64,000 bases of DNA from Cyathus striatus (taxonomy: Eukaryota; Basidiomycota; Agaricomycetes; Agaricales; Nidulariaceae). Of the stretch, positions 47,261 through 56,905 are shown one piece after another. Under the pieces are notes generated by a model. It had not been told where the DNA came from. It made no database searches and saw only the letters and a program-made list of their open reading frames with translations. A program made the translations under genes and the position numbers. Each line of letters starts with the position of its first letter. Positions within the stretch are counted from its first letter, which is position 1. Location of the stretch: NCBI GenBank assembly GCA_025738555.1, contig JAOVFP010000009.1:3782001-3846000 (forward strand). Reading direction: 5' to 3'.

Positions 47261-47652
47261 ATGACTATTGTACCTCGTTTACTTGAATACGGTACCCCTG
47301 ATGACCAACATGCGGTACCACTGTGGAACATCATTCCACACGGCTGCTATCTGGTTGACGCGGACTTGTTTAATCAGGATTCAGAAGATAAGATAAGGTA
47401 ACTGGTTTTTCCCACGAACCTTCTCCATCTCCGTTGTTGTATCCCCCTCGTACTCTATCACCACATGCTCAAGGCACTGTCGAAAATGCAGTATTTGAGT
47501 TCGCTACGATTGAGAATGATCACATGATCACGGATTGTGAAATATTCAAGTAGGGTATGGGGGCCCTTAACTGAGTATAGATTCCACAAGAGACCTTTCG
47601 AAGGCAGGATATTCTAGGAAATATCGAAGAACACACCCATCTGCTAGAAGGT
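47261..47652 (+). pseudogene. Decayed gene fragment (EYGTPDDQ... type)
   Basis: The ATG at 47261 starts MTIVPRLLEYGTPDDQHAVP and continues LWNIIPHGCYLVDADLFNQD to a GTAACT donor-like site at about 47397. A second segment (about 47450-47550) reads GTVENAVFEFATIENDHMIT and stops. A third, ending at about 47651 before GTAATG, reads ILGNIEEHTHLLEG. The three lie in different frames that introns do not reconcile cleanly, so this is a broken copy of a multi-exon gene that I do not recognise. Confidence 0.42.
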
Positions 47653-49008
47653 AATGCTACTTTGAGTTGCTTATTCTTTGTGTCTAAATAGTTTCTATTG
47701 AGTATATGATGTATCTGTAGGGCGTTTTTGATTGTGCTGTTCTGTAGCAATTAGATTATGTTTGTAGGTAGAATGGACTAATTAGCTGTATGTTGAAATA
47801 TTAGATTTGTACGTCTTTTAAAAGTATGATAGTAAACCGTACTATTCTTCGCAGGACAAAACATCTGGGTAGCTGGTGGTATTACACGCAAGCTAAACTG
47901 CTATAATATGTCATTTCAACTTACAGCTCCTGCAAATTAAATTAATAACTCTTTGTTAGTGTATTAGTTAGTACATGCCTGTCATGAATGCAGTACTGTA
48001 TTATGAACCGCGCAAAAGCTGGTTTCGACTCCCAGACAGAGAGTTGTCGACTCAAAGTAGGGATTTTTTCTTTCTCAAACCATTCTTGCTTCTGCATGTA
48101 TAGTTCTAAAAGACACACTGCCAACTGGTACTGTACCGTACCCTCACGCACAGGAACCAGTTCCAATTTGACAATCTAAAAATCCAACAGCACAGAACTG
48201 GAGATCCAAAAGCCGAAGATTCTTCTGTCAATGATGTATACGGATAGAAGCACTATGTGCCGCTGAACACAAGAACTACATCACATCTGACAATGCTGAA
48301 GTCAGGAACAAGATTTGCTCGTGTGACTGAATTTGGAGCAGGAAACTCAGAATAACCGAAGAATAAAATAGTACTTACATCGTAATTCTAAAATGGGCCC
48401 GACAGACTCACAGAAGTACTTACTCGCGTCACAGAGCGACGGAAAGCTATTCGGGAGTAAGCACTTTTACCCTCATTGCTGTTATCGATGTTGGGATTAA
48501 CATCATCTTAGGTCGTTTGGATTGCGTAACCGAGTGTGATACAACGATGTTGGAGGCCGACGATCAGTTAATGGCGAATCGTGGCTTCGATTCTGATTGA
48601 TCTCTGTCAGTAAGCAGCGGGGAGTTGCAATGTTTCGTCACCAGGAGCTTGATTGAGCGCATTTGGGATCATAAAGCATGTACTGTGATCAATGGAACTT
48701 GTATTTGAAATCAATAATCTATAACGTAGTGAAATCAATACTAGTAGATACAAAATCAATACGAAAACGGAATCAATGAATGGAACTTGTATTTGAAATC
48801 AATGCTACGAAGTATGAAATCAATACTAGTAGGTACGAAATCAATATGAAAACGGAAATCTTCATTCCCCCTCTCTCTGACGCATCCATAATGTTATGTA
48901 CGAAAGCAGCTCCTACTACTTCGAGCTCGATCCTAGTTAACAGGTTTCTAACATACGTCATATGCAAATCAAGAATTTCCTCTCACCGCAATTGAAAACG
49001 ATCCAGTG
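47653..49008. other. Intergenic; 88-bp tandem duplication at 48691-48866
   Basis: Mostly unique sequence without a gene. AATGGAACTTGTATTTGAAA begins at 48691 and again at 48779 (88 bp), each followed by AATCAATACTAGTAG and several GAAATCAATA words. The small open frames on both strands at 48773-48995 fall in this duplication and are not accepted. Confidence 0.5.
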
Positions 49009-49370
49009 CATAGTTCGGCCCTACCAGACAACTCAGGATCATGATATCTTATCAGTCTTTTGATCGGCTTTGTAGGCACTATGACAAGTAGACAAGAAAT
49101 AACAGCTGAAGTTGAAGCGCTGAAAGTAACAGGGGTGATAAGTGCGCAGTTGTCCAGAATGTTCTCAATACATGTTCTGTAAGAATTGCTTTAGCTGAGC
49201 TTGTAGTGTCGCAATGTCACATTGCAGGGAAGTAAGACTGTCAAGGTAGAGGTCTAAAGAAATGAGATAGGGGCCCACAATGTGTCGAGACATACCTCAA
49301 TGCACTCCAGCTTCATGTTACTCTGATCAACTGCCGTCATTTGGCTCAACTTGAACTCATCAATCGCGCT
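49009..49370 (+). repeat. Left terminal inverted repeat
   Basis: Pairs with 51841-52203. Read from the inside out it contains an exon-like piece, AIDEFKLSQMTAVDQSNMKL, followed by a GTATGT donor-like site, so the arm seems to derive from a gene end. Confidence 0.8.
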
Positions 49371-50243
49371 GGGGAACTGCTGGAAGAGGGGTTTGTTCTT
49401 GCCTTTTTTACCTAATAAGACGTCGCGTATATTTGGTGGGGGTTCATGATGAGGGTTGCTGGCTCTCGTGGCTGCTCCTACCCCTGCTAAGTGCCCAGCA
49501 CCGGGTCATCTCTGACGACGCTCAGGTCGGATCAAGATAGTCGACACCGAAGGTCTATGCAATATTGCCATGTATAATGTTAACATCAGCTGCAAACGAC
49601 AAACGAAAAAGCGTGCTGCTCACCTCGTAAGTGCATTCGGGATGATACGTCTCGATCTCGATCTTTGCGTCGACATCCTATCTCCAAGGCAGTCTCTGAA
49701 GCGGTGTTGTGCACTTGAGGGAGCAGCTTTGACGGTATATCATGTTTGGGGGTTATGGGCGACGAGCGAGGCGTAGGGGAGCGTAGCTTAACATTGTTTG
49801 GTGTAAGCTGTTGTACACAACTTGAACAAGTAACTTCTTATTGCTTACATAAGCGAAGCGCACAGCCGAAGGGCAGGGGGAAAGCGGACCGGAAGAGAGA
49901 GAGAGGCGGGGGAGTGATGAGCAGGCCATCACGACGATGAGGGGAGAGGGATAAGCGACGATGGCAATGATGAATGAGGCCGGTTGATGTGCCGAGGTAT
50001 CGAGATATCAAGAAGATTGTTATCGATTTCATCAGATTACTTGATTCTATGCAAAAGGTGATGGGAGGAGGCGGGGAGATGGGCGGGGGCCTCGAGGCCT
50101 TCCCTTTATATCTAATTGTTTGTATCTAATGCTATCTATTTACATTTAAACGAGGAAGGCATACTTGTAACTTAGTATGTACTAAGTGTTTAAGTTTTAT
50201 GTTCTCATTTTTTTTAAAAACGATTGAGACATATTCAATTCAA

Positions 50244-50935
50244 CTAAGCTATAACACAATTACAGAATTTATCGCTCTTATGTTGCTCATTAGGGTTATA
50301 GCCCACTCCCGCAACATTGTAGAAATCCCCGACCGTTTGAGCATCCAGAGTGGACTCGAATTGACCTCCATATTCCATATTACTCCTCATGACGCCTTCA
50401 TGTAGTCTAATAAACTCGTTCACCCCAACTCCCGCTCTTGTGAAGGAAGCAAGATCGCACCCAGCAACGTTGACAGCGGTTCCCCTAGAAGATCCAGCCG
50501 CTTTTCCATCGTATTTCATATTGGCTCTGTACAGAGGTTTGTTATTAATCCGAGACTGTCCTGGGCTACTGCGTGAACTACTAGGTCCTGTGTGTGTAAA
50601 ATACAGTGTTAAGTATTATAATGGTAAAATATAAATGATAACACTGTACCGTCCATGGATGGATCATAGAAGCCCACGTCATTAAATTGTACATCTCGGT
50701 GCATTTCCAAAACGGTCCGGTGATAGTGATTCGGTACAACAACGCCGGGAGGGAGCTGAACCTCGCGAGGGACTTGGGCATGGGTCCATGCGTCGGGGCT
50801 GAGGTAATCAGCGTTGCTCATGACGCGGGAGCGGTGAGATTGGCCACGAGAGACTGGTGGAGCGACATTCGTGTCGGTACGCATGGGCTGGGGAGGTGGA
50901 TAATGTGCTCCCTGCTGGTGAGGTACTCGAGACAT
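50244..50935 (-). CDS. Two-exon gene inside the TIR element, 209 aa, uncharacterised
   Basis: Exon 1 runs from the ATG at 50935 to 50650, intron 50649-50588 (GTACAG...ACACAG), and exon 2 from 50587 to the stop at 50244; the junction is phase 1 and the frame is open throughout. The N-terminus is Pro/His/Arg-rich (MSRVPHQQGAHYPPPQPMRT), then EVQLPPGVVVPNHYHRTV. Exon 2 has GTAVNVAGCDLASFTRAG, RLHEGVMRSNMEYG and QTVGDFYNVAGVGYNPNEQ. A TATAAAGAA box lies about 50 bp upstream (near 50988 on the plus strand). No known domain recognised. A decayed, rearranged copy of its 3' end lies at 53947-53995 and of its 5' flank at 55000-55110, so it belongs to a dispersed family. Confidence 0.5.
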
Positions 50936-51059
50936 TCAAGTAGGATTTGGGGTGGTTGATGCTTGTCGCTAGATAGCCGTATTCTTTATAACGACGTTTA
51001 GCATTGGTTTCACACACGCCAATGCGTGCTTAGCTTAAGGTTCGACATATCAAATTCAA

Positions 51060-51846
51060 ACTGTAGCGGAATGACGGACTGGATATTTCAGAGGCTATTC
51101 TTGGAGAAAAACACTTGGTCCATTGGTAGGCAGGCGGGCGGAAGTAATGTATAATGTGAGTCACATTTTTATTTTTAACACTGCCGACTGTTGAACTATT
51201 GCACAGGGTATTTATTGGCTCTCTCAGCGTTCGGAGGACTATATCATCGCCATCACTAATGACGGACTGGATATTTCAGAGGCTATTCTCGAAGAAAGCA
51301 CTTGGTTCATTGATACATCAGAGACCACGACTTACGCAGGCTAACGAAGAGAATGTTAGGCTTTTATTGTCCTAGTGTTCGGTGGAATATAGCATCGCCA
51401 TCGCTCATGACGGACTGGATATTTCAGATGCTATTCTTGGAGAAAAACACTTGGTCCATTGGTACGGATATTTTTGGTGCATCCGGGGCATCCATCTACT
51501 GTTGGCTGTCCGGTGACAGACATAGTTCAAAAATGTACAAAACCATGCTTATTTGTAAATGTAATAAAAACTGTAACTATTTTACTTCACTTACATGTGA
51601 AGATACAAGGTATTGAACAAATTATGCAAGGCAAGTCGCTACCAAATTTCATTACCGGAGCATACATATCTAAGCGAAGGCATAGGCGATCTGCCGAGCA
51701 GCCGATGCTCGGAGCACGAAATATTTTGATGCTTCTGAGCGTGGTGCTCCGGGTTTCCATAGCCGGATCAGTGTTTCCTGATGTACCAGTCTGGTGTACC
51801 AATGGACCAAGTGTTTTTCTCCAAGAATAGCATCTGAAATAGCGCG
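51060..51846. repeat. Internal repeats of the TIR element
   Basis: GACGGACTGGATATTTCAGA begins at 51073, 51261 and 51409, each followed by GGCTATTCTTGGAGAAAAAC-like sequence; the last two also share the ~30 bp before it. A fourth, partly overlapping copy is inverted at about 51784-51840. The coded peptide is DGLDISDAILGEKHLVHWY in the best frame. These look like repeated remnants of one exon. Confidence 0.75.
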
Positions 51847-52203
51847 ATTGATGAGTTCAAGTTGAGCCAAATGACGACAGTTGATCAGGGTAACATGAAG
51901 CTGGAGTGCATTGAGGTATGTCTCGACACATTGTGGGCCCCTATCTCATTTCTTTAGACCTCTACCTTGACAGTCTTACTTCCCTGCAATGTGACATTGC
52001 GTCACTACAAGCTCAGCTAAAGCAATTCTTACAGAACATGTATTGAGAACATTCTGGACAACTGTGCACTTATCACCCCTGTTACTTTCAGCGCTTCAAC
52101 TTCAGCTGTTATTTCTTGTCTACTTGTCATAGTGCCTACAAAGCCGATCAAAAGACTGATAAGATATCATGATCCTGAGTTGTCTGGTAGGGCCGAACTA
52201 TGC
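51841..52203 (-). repeat. Right terminal inverted repeat
   Basis: Reverse complement of 49009-49370, with a few substitutions. The outermost bases read CTATGC against GCATAG on the left. Confidence 0.8.
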
Positions 52204-52826
52204 TCAATCCCAATACGCCAATACCCACCGATCCCACCACTTTCAAACCGAAATTGATATTCCACCATCCACACACGTGCCGTCGCGTCAATCAAGTTGT
52301 ATTCCCACCGGGATCAATGCTGTTTACAGCTGAGGTGGGAAATCCAACCAAGTTCCTCGCGAGGAGCTCCGCCGCAACGCCGCTGTACGGAGCTATTATC
52401 ACAGAACTGTAAAACGCAACGTGACTCGCAAGTCGATATGTCTGGCTGCTATAACCCCTCGCCAGATAGGGTTATGGATATTCAACTATTCGTAGAGTTA
52501 GCATATATTCTCGCTCTTTTCTCTTCTTTTCCTTCTACATTTCATCTCTGTATCTTGTCATCTTGTCATTTTGCGGATATGCCACTCAATCCGATACGAT
52601 CTTATTATTAAATCTCTAGGGAGTAAGAAGTATTTAAAAGGAAAGTCTGAGATCACCAAGTATGGTTTGCTCTAGACTCACAAAGATGAGCTTTCAAGTA
52701 TCTACAGCCTAACTGAACCATTGAGAATGTTCCTAAGGTGTACTCAGATAGTTAGTGGGCATTTGAAATTGATTATTATGACGCTCACCTTTGATCTGCT
52801 TTTTTTAAGCTAATTACTCTGAACCT
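52204..52826. other. Flank of the TIR element; 70-aa ORF
   Basis: A plus-strand frame starting at the element's very edge (52200-52412; MLNPNTPIPTDPTTFKPKLI) has a coding-like composition, but its start lies within the terminal repeat, and there is no partner exon or known motif. It may be a gene cut by the insertion. The remainder is unremarkable. Confidence 0.3.
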
Positions 52827-53191
52827 CATAGTCGAGCTGAGATGCGAGGAGCTGTGACGTGTTGGGTATATGTAGATAGTATGGTGAAGAGGGGAAGAGG
52901 TTGGAGGTGGAAAGTCCGATCGGCGAAGATTGGGTTTGTGGGGATATTTGGTTGTGTCTTGTAAAATAATTAGGTGGCTGATCGCTGTTCTTAACTCCAT
53001 CTGTGATTAGTTGGGCTTAGCCTTGGCGCGTGATTCGAACTTTGAATATCTTTCAGATTCTTATCATTCACTTTTGTCTCCTCTCTAGCTGTGGCATTGC
53101 ACATTACAACATCTCTCTGAGCCCAAGTCATCTCTACAGTACACTTTAACCAGGCAATTCTTTTACACTCAAAGAATGAAGACAACTGCAA
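52827..53191 (-). repeat. Dispersed ~350-bp repeat, copy 1, with an exon-like frame
   Basis: Homologous in direct orientation to 54022-54365. On the minus strand both copies code CNATAREE.KVNDKNLKDI; copy 1 extends upstream as MQLSSFFECKRIAWLKCTVE then MTWAQRDVV. This is probably an exon of a dispersed gene family. Copy 1 keeps more CG than copy 2. Confidence 0.6.
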
Positions 53192-53940
53192 ATATCAGAA
53201 CCATTCAAATTAAGAGTGGATACCTCTGTGGATCGACCATATGTAAGTGCTTCTGCTGAGATTTATAATTGATGAGGTGTTGGAGGTATGGCCTAGAACA
53301 GTCATGGATCATATTGTAAATATCTTGCATGGATCAGTCAGTTTTCCTATTCTTGCACATATTCAAGATTTGCTCACACATTCAAGGTCAGATAACATAT
53401 TTTAATAACTATTCTAATTGTTAAATAAATTGGGCTGTGCCATATTTACAGTGATCTGATCCACCATACATGGTACATCCTGCTTCCCCCTCCCCTGTTC
53501 ACTTCACACAATACTTAGCTAACTTCAATTGGCACAAGATTTCATCCAACACACCATACTATCCAGCTGTGTATCCCTGTGCATCAATCACCCACCATAG
53601 ATGGAAGAAGAGTGGCACAAGATGTAGTTTTCATAAATGAAGATTTAGGTTACCAACATGGATGTGGAGACAGACATAGCATTTTGAGAGCTTTGGTATT
53701 GCCAGATTGAAACTCATAGTTGTATTGGTTGCAAACAACAACAAAGAAGAAATTACCAGAGCACAATAATGAATTCTGCATATTCTTGGAGTTTTTAGCA
53801 CTGCTAGGGCAGCTGAAATCCAGAAAATGCAGTCATAATGTTCAGGGAATTTGGATTTAAGGTGATGAAAAAAGATCTATTCCATCCTGCAGACCTGATT
53901 TAAGCTAGACAATGAAATGTAATCTACAAATCAATCGACA
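53192..53940. other. Unannotated, nothing recognised
   Basis: AT-rich unique sequence. No long open frames, no splice logic and no repeats seen. Confidence 0.5.
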
Positions 53941-55110
53941 TCATGTTCATGGCTCATTAGGATTATAGCCTACTCCTGCAACATTGTAGAAATCTCCTGC
54001 AGTTTTGGGGGTTGTGTTGAGGAGCTGAGATGCAAGGAGCTGTGATGTGTTGGGTGTATGGAGGGCATGGTATGGGGTGTGGAGGTGAGGGAGGGGAGGT
54101 AGAAATCTGATTGGTGAAGATTGGGCCCTTTGTGGGAATGTTTGGTTATGTCTTGTAAAATAAATAGGTGGCTGGTTGCTGTTTGTCTGTGATTGGTTGG
54201 GCTTAGCCTTAGTGATGGGTTCAAACTTTGAATATCTTTCAGATTCTTATCATTCACTTTCATCTCCTCTCTAGCTGTGGCATTGCACATCACAACATCC
54301 ATATGAGCCTAAGTCATCTCTACAGTACATTTTAACTGGGCAGTTCTTCTACACTTGAAGAATGATGTTAAGGCCTCTAGGCCAACCTTGCCTAGCTATT
54401 GTGGGAACATATTCCCTTATATAGATAAAATTACATCATCATATTTTAGGTGAATGTAATGCAGGATGACTGAAATGCCTGCTCTACAAAAATTGATATT
54501 TCACCAATCTCATTACATAATCAGTTGATGTGTGCATTGACACATTTGCTTGGATTGTTCATGCTCATCTCACTTTCTCCATTGTTTTCCCTCCAACACT
54601 GACACAGCACAATGCCACAATTACTCAAGATCATCAATACTGCACACTACCAAGCTCCACTAAATACCACAGTTCACCTTACCAGTGTTCATGTTGTCCC
54701 TCTCCTCAAGTTTCTATTTTATAAATTTTCTTTCAATTCATTGGTATGCTTTATGTTTTGAACTTTTCCTTTTTCTTTCAACCATCTACAATCTCAACAC
54801 TATTAATTTCTGCTTTATTCAACTATTCCTTATTAAGTACTCTCTTTATTTTAGTTTTCTTTAAATAGAGATATGGGTTGAGAGGCTACTGGTGCCTCAT
54901 TGGGAGTAGTTTCTGAATGGTGAGAGTGCAACCTAGTCTCTCTGGAGGCTCTGGTACTCTGAGGGTGCTGAGATTCTGTAGCTTGCACTGAGGGTGTGCC
55001 AGTACATGTAGCTTGGGAGGGCAGATAAAACCCTTGCCTGCTAGGAACTCAAGACATTAAAGAGGGATTTGGTGTTGGGGGGTGGTGGTTGATGTATGTA
55101 GCTGGATAGC
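53941..55110. repeat. Decayed, rearranged copy of sequences from 50.2-53.2 kb
   Basis: 53947-53995 matches 50283-50331 (TTATAGCC.ACTCC.GCAACAT), 54022-54365 matches 52827-53177, and about 55000-55110 matches the 50890-50990 promoter side (ACTCAAGACATTAAAGAGGG against ACTCGAGACATTCAAGTAGG). Nearly every CG of the older partner is TG or CA here. The order differs from the TIR element region, so this copy has been rearranged or derives from a longer relative. Confidence 0.6.
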
Positions 55111-55604
55111 TGCACTCTTTATACACCCCTTGTCAACCCCCACAATTGCATCACCACTAATCCTTGTAACAGGTCCTGGAACTTTAGATCACTAGTTTCT
55201 TTTTCACATACCCCCAGCTGGGGAGAAACTTCAGTTGAATTTATGGAGGTTATGCTAGGCTTCTCAAGTATATTTATGATGTTGCATTGAGCCTATATCT
55301 ATAAAAGCACACAGCTGCAATGAATGCCTGTGCATTCAGTGTGAAATCTCAAGAGTTGTACTAGCAGGTATGTTCCAACTTTTCATGCTAACTGATATAA
55401 CCTAGTAATGTTATTAAACTTCACTTCCTCAGGACTCATCTATCAGAATTACTGGTGTTGCCACACAAATTGGCAAGCTGAAGGTCTTCACCAAGAGTGG
55501 AGAAGCTTCTGGAAAAGCTTGTCATGAACAAGATTGTATTTACCCACTCCCAGTGCTCACACTGCACTGGTACTCTGGGATGATAGTGTATCCAGCAGCT
55601 TATC

Positions 55605-55651
55605 AGGCTCCTTCAGGTCTGCTATGACTCATAGCAGACCTGAAGGAGCCT
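55605..55651. repeat. 47-bp near-perfect palindrome
   Basis: AGGCTCCTTCAGGTCTGCTA (plus TGA) at 55605-55627 is followed, after a single C, by its exact reverse complement at 55629-55651. A 23-bp stem with a 1-nt centre would extrude as a cruciform or fold as a hairpin in RNA. Weaker inverted words flank it (CAGCAGCTTATC / TATGAGCCTGCTAAG). Confidence 0.92.
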
Positions 55652-56337
55652 ATGAGCCTGCTAAGCTACAGCTTAATTTCCATTTCTGAAGATATAAGTG
55701 CTGCATCAAATTAGCTTCTATGCAGTGCTCAAATACCCAATCTCTATTCTGCTGAACTTGGTATTTAGTAATTGTAGTGAACACACTGAGCTGTGTGGTA
55801 GAACCCCTAAAATTTCCTATGAAGGATACATGAAAATTGAATGCAATTGCATGTTAGAGGAATGATATTTGCTTCAAGTTTGCATACCTTATCATCCACA
55901 TCAAAATCCCCTGGAAAGAAGTCAAGAAGGCCATCAGGGTTCCCCCCACACCCTCCTTGCAGTGTTGTTTCTTAAGGCATTAATAAGCTCAATTATTATT
56001 GTTAAGGTGTAAGACTTAAAAAGAGGGCTTAATTAAGCCTTTATATTAAGTATTATTAAGCCCTATGCCCAGATAACATCATCCCTCAAAGTTGTCACCT
56101 TCATATTTTATGGCTGCCTCATTTAGGTTCTATAAATAATAATGTCTGCCTCTTCCCTAGTACACAGAAATTAGGATTCCTTCTCTATATCACACTCACT
56201 CCTTTTGTATTTCTACAGACATATTGCATTGTGATATATTGCATACATGCACTATATTTCCTGCTCCATATCACTGTGTATTGTACATAATACATGTTTA
56301 TTTAATATTCTTCTATATTTTGTAGAATTTCCTAGAT
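55652..56337. other. Intergenic with short AT palindromes
   Basis: No gene. Around 55975-56060 the words GGGCTTAATTAAGCC, AAGGCATTAATAAGCTC and TATTAAGCCCTATG form nested short inverted repeats centred on TTAATTAA. Confidence 0.4.
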
Positions 56338-56790
56338 TCTGAAGATGGTATGATACAACCAGCAGTTATTGCTTGACTCCTTCATCATTTTGTGTACTTA
56401 TACCCATGTTACCTATGTACAAAATGAGCTACTATACATAACATTGACAGATCTGGTTTAAGTGCTACTAAATAGGCATTCTGTATCTCTTATATTCTGG
56501 AGATAGTACAATATAAACAGTAGTGTTTACTCAACTCTCTTGAATATTTGCATATAACTGCCCATGTAATATACGTACAAAATGAGCTATTATAGAGGAA
56601 ATTCGCACATCTGATTCAAGCACTACAAAATAAGCATTTCATATCTCCTTTATTCAGGAAATAGCATAATAAAAGCAGCTGCTTTCACTTAAACATTGCA
56701 TATGCTAGTGTACAGATACTAGTTCCAGCTACATACAAAATGAGCTATTACACAAGATCATCATACATCTACTTCAAGTAATATGAATTA
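56338..56790 (+). repeat. Degenerate ~160-bp tandem repeat, three copies
   Basis: TACAAAATGAGCTA occurs at about 56418, 56577 and 56736, and TCTGGAGATAGTACAATA-like words precede each by about 75 bp. Copies are 60-75% alike by eye and non-coding. Confidence 0.75.
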
Positions 56791-56845
56791 ATTCATTATA
56801 TTGTGGAAGAAGATTTCTGGTTGAAGGAATTTCTTGACAAAGAAA

Positions 56846-56905
56846 TTGCGAGTGGATAGCGCATCTGTCTATCCTCAGGTCCTAGTGAGGTTCATTGAGA
56901 AGTGA
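56846..56905 (+). other. tRNA-like sequence, possibly a SINE head
   Basis: TTGCGAGTGGATAGCGCATC resembles the D-arm/A-box of a tRNA, and GGTTCATTGAG 30 nt later resembles a degenerate B-box (GGTTCRANNCC). A full cloverleaf with a 7-bp acceptor stem and T-stem cannot be drawn, so this is not a working tRNA gene. It could be the tRNA-derived head of a SINE or chance. Confidence 0.25.

Larger units (their letters stand above)
49009..52203. mobile_element. 3.2-kb element with ~362-bp terminal inverted repeats
   Basis: 49009-49370 (GCATAGTTCGGCCCTACCAG ... CAATCGCGCT) recurs inverted at 51841-52203 (AGCGCGATTG ... CTGGTAGGGCCGAACTATGC), with only scattered mismatches. The arms are about one ninth of the element each. 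Inside are a two-exon minus-strand gene (50244-50935), and several copies of a short DGLDISxAILGEKHLVHW-coding repeat. No transposase motif (DDE, RNase H-like) is visible. Flanks are ATCCAGT on the left and TCAATCC on the right, which do not match, so no target-site duplication is evident. Probably a non-autonomous DNA transposon or foldback element that has captured host sequence. Confidence 0.65.

Noticed and set aside
47990..48060. Possible tRNA because of GGTTTCGACTCCCAGACA
   Set aside because: No A-box at the right distance and no acceptor or anticodon stem can be drawn.
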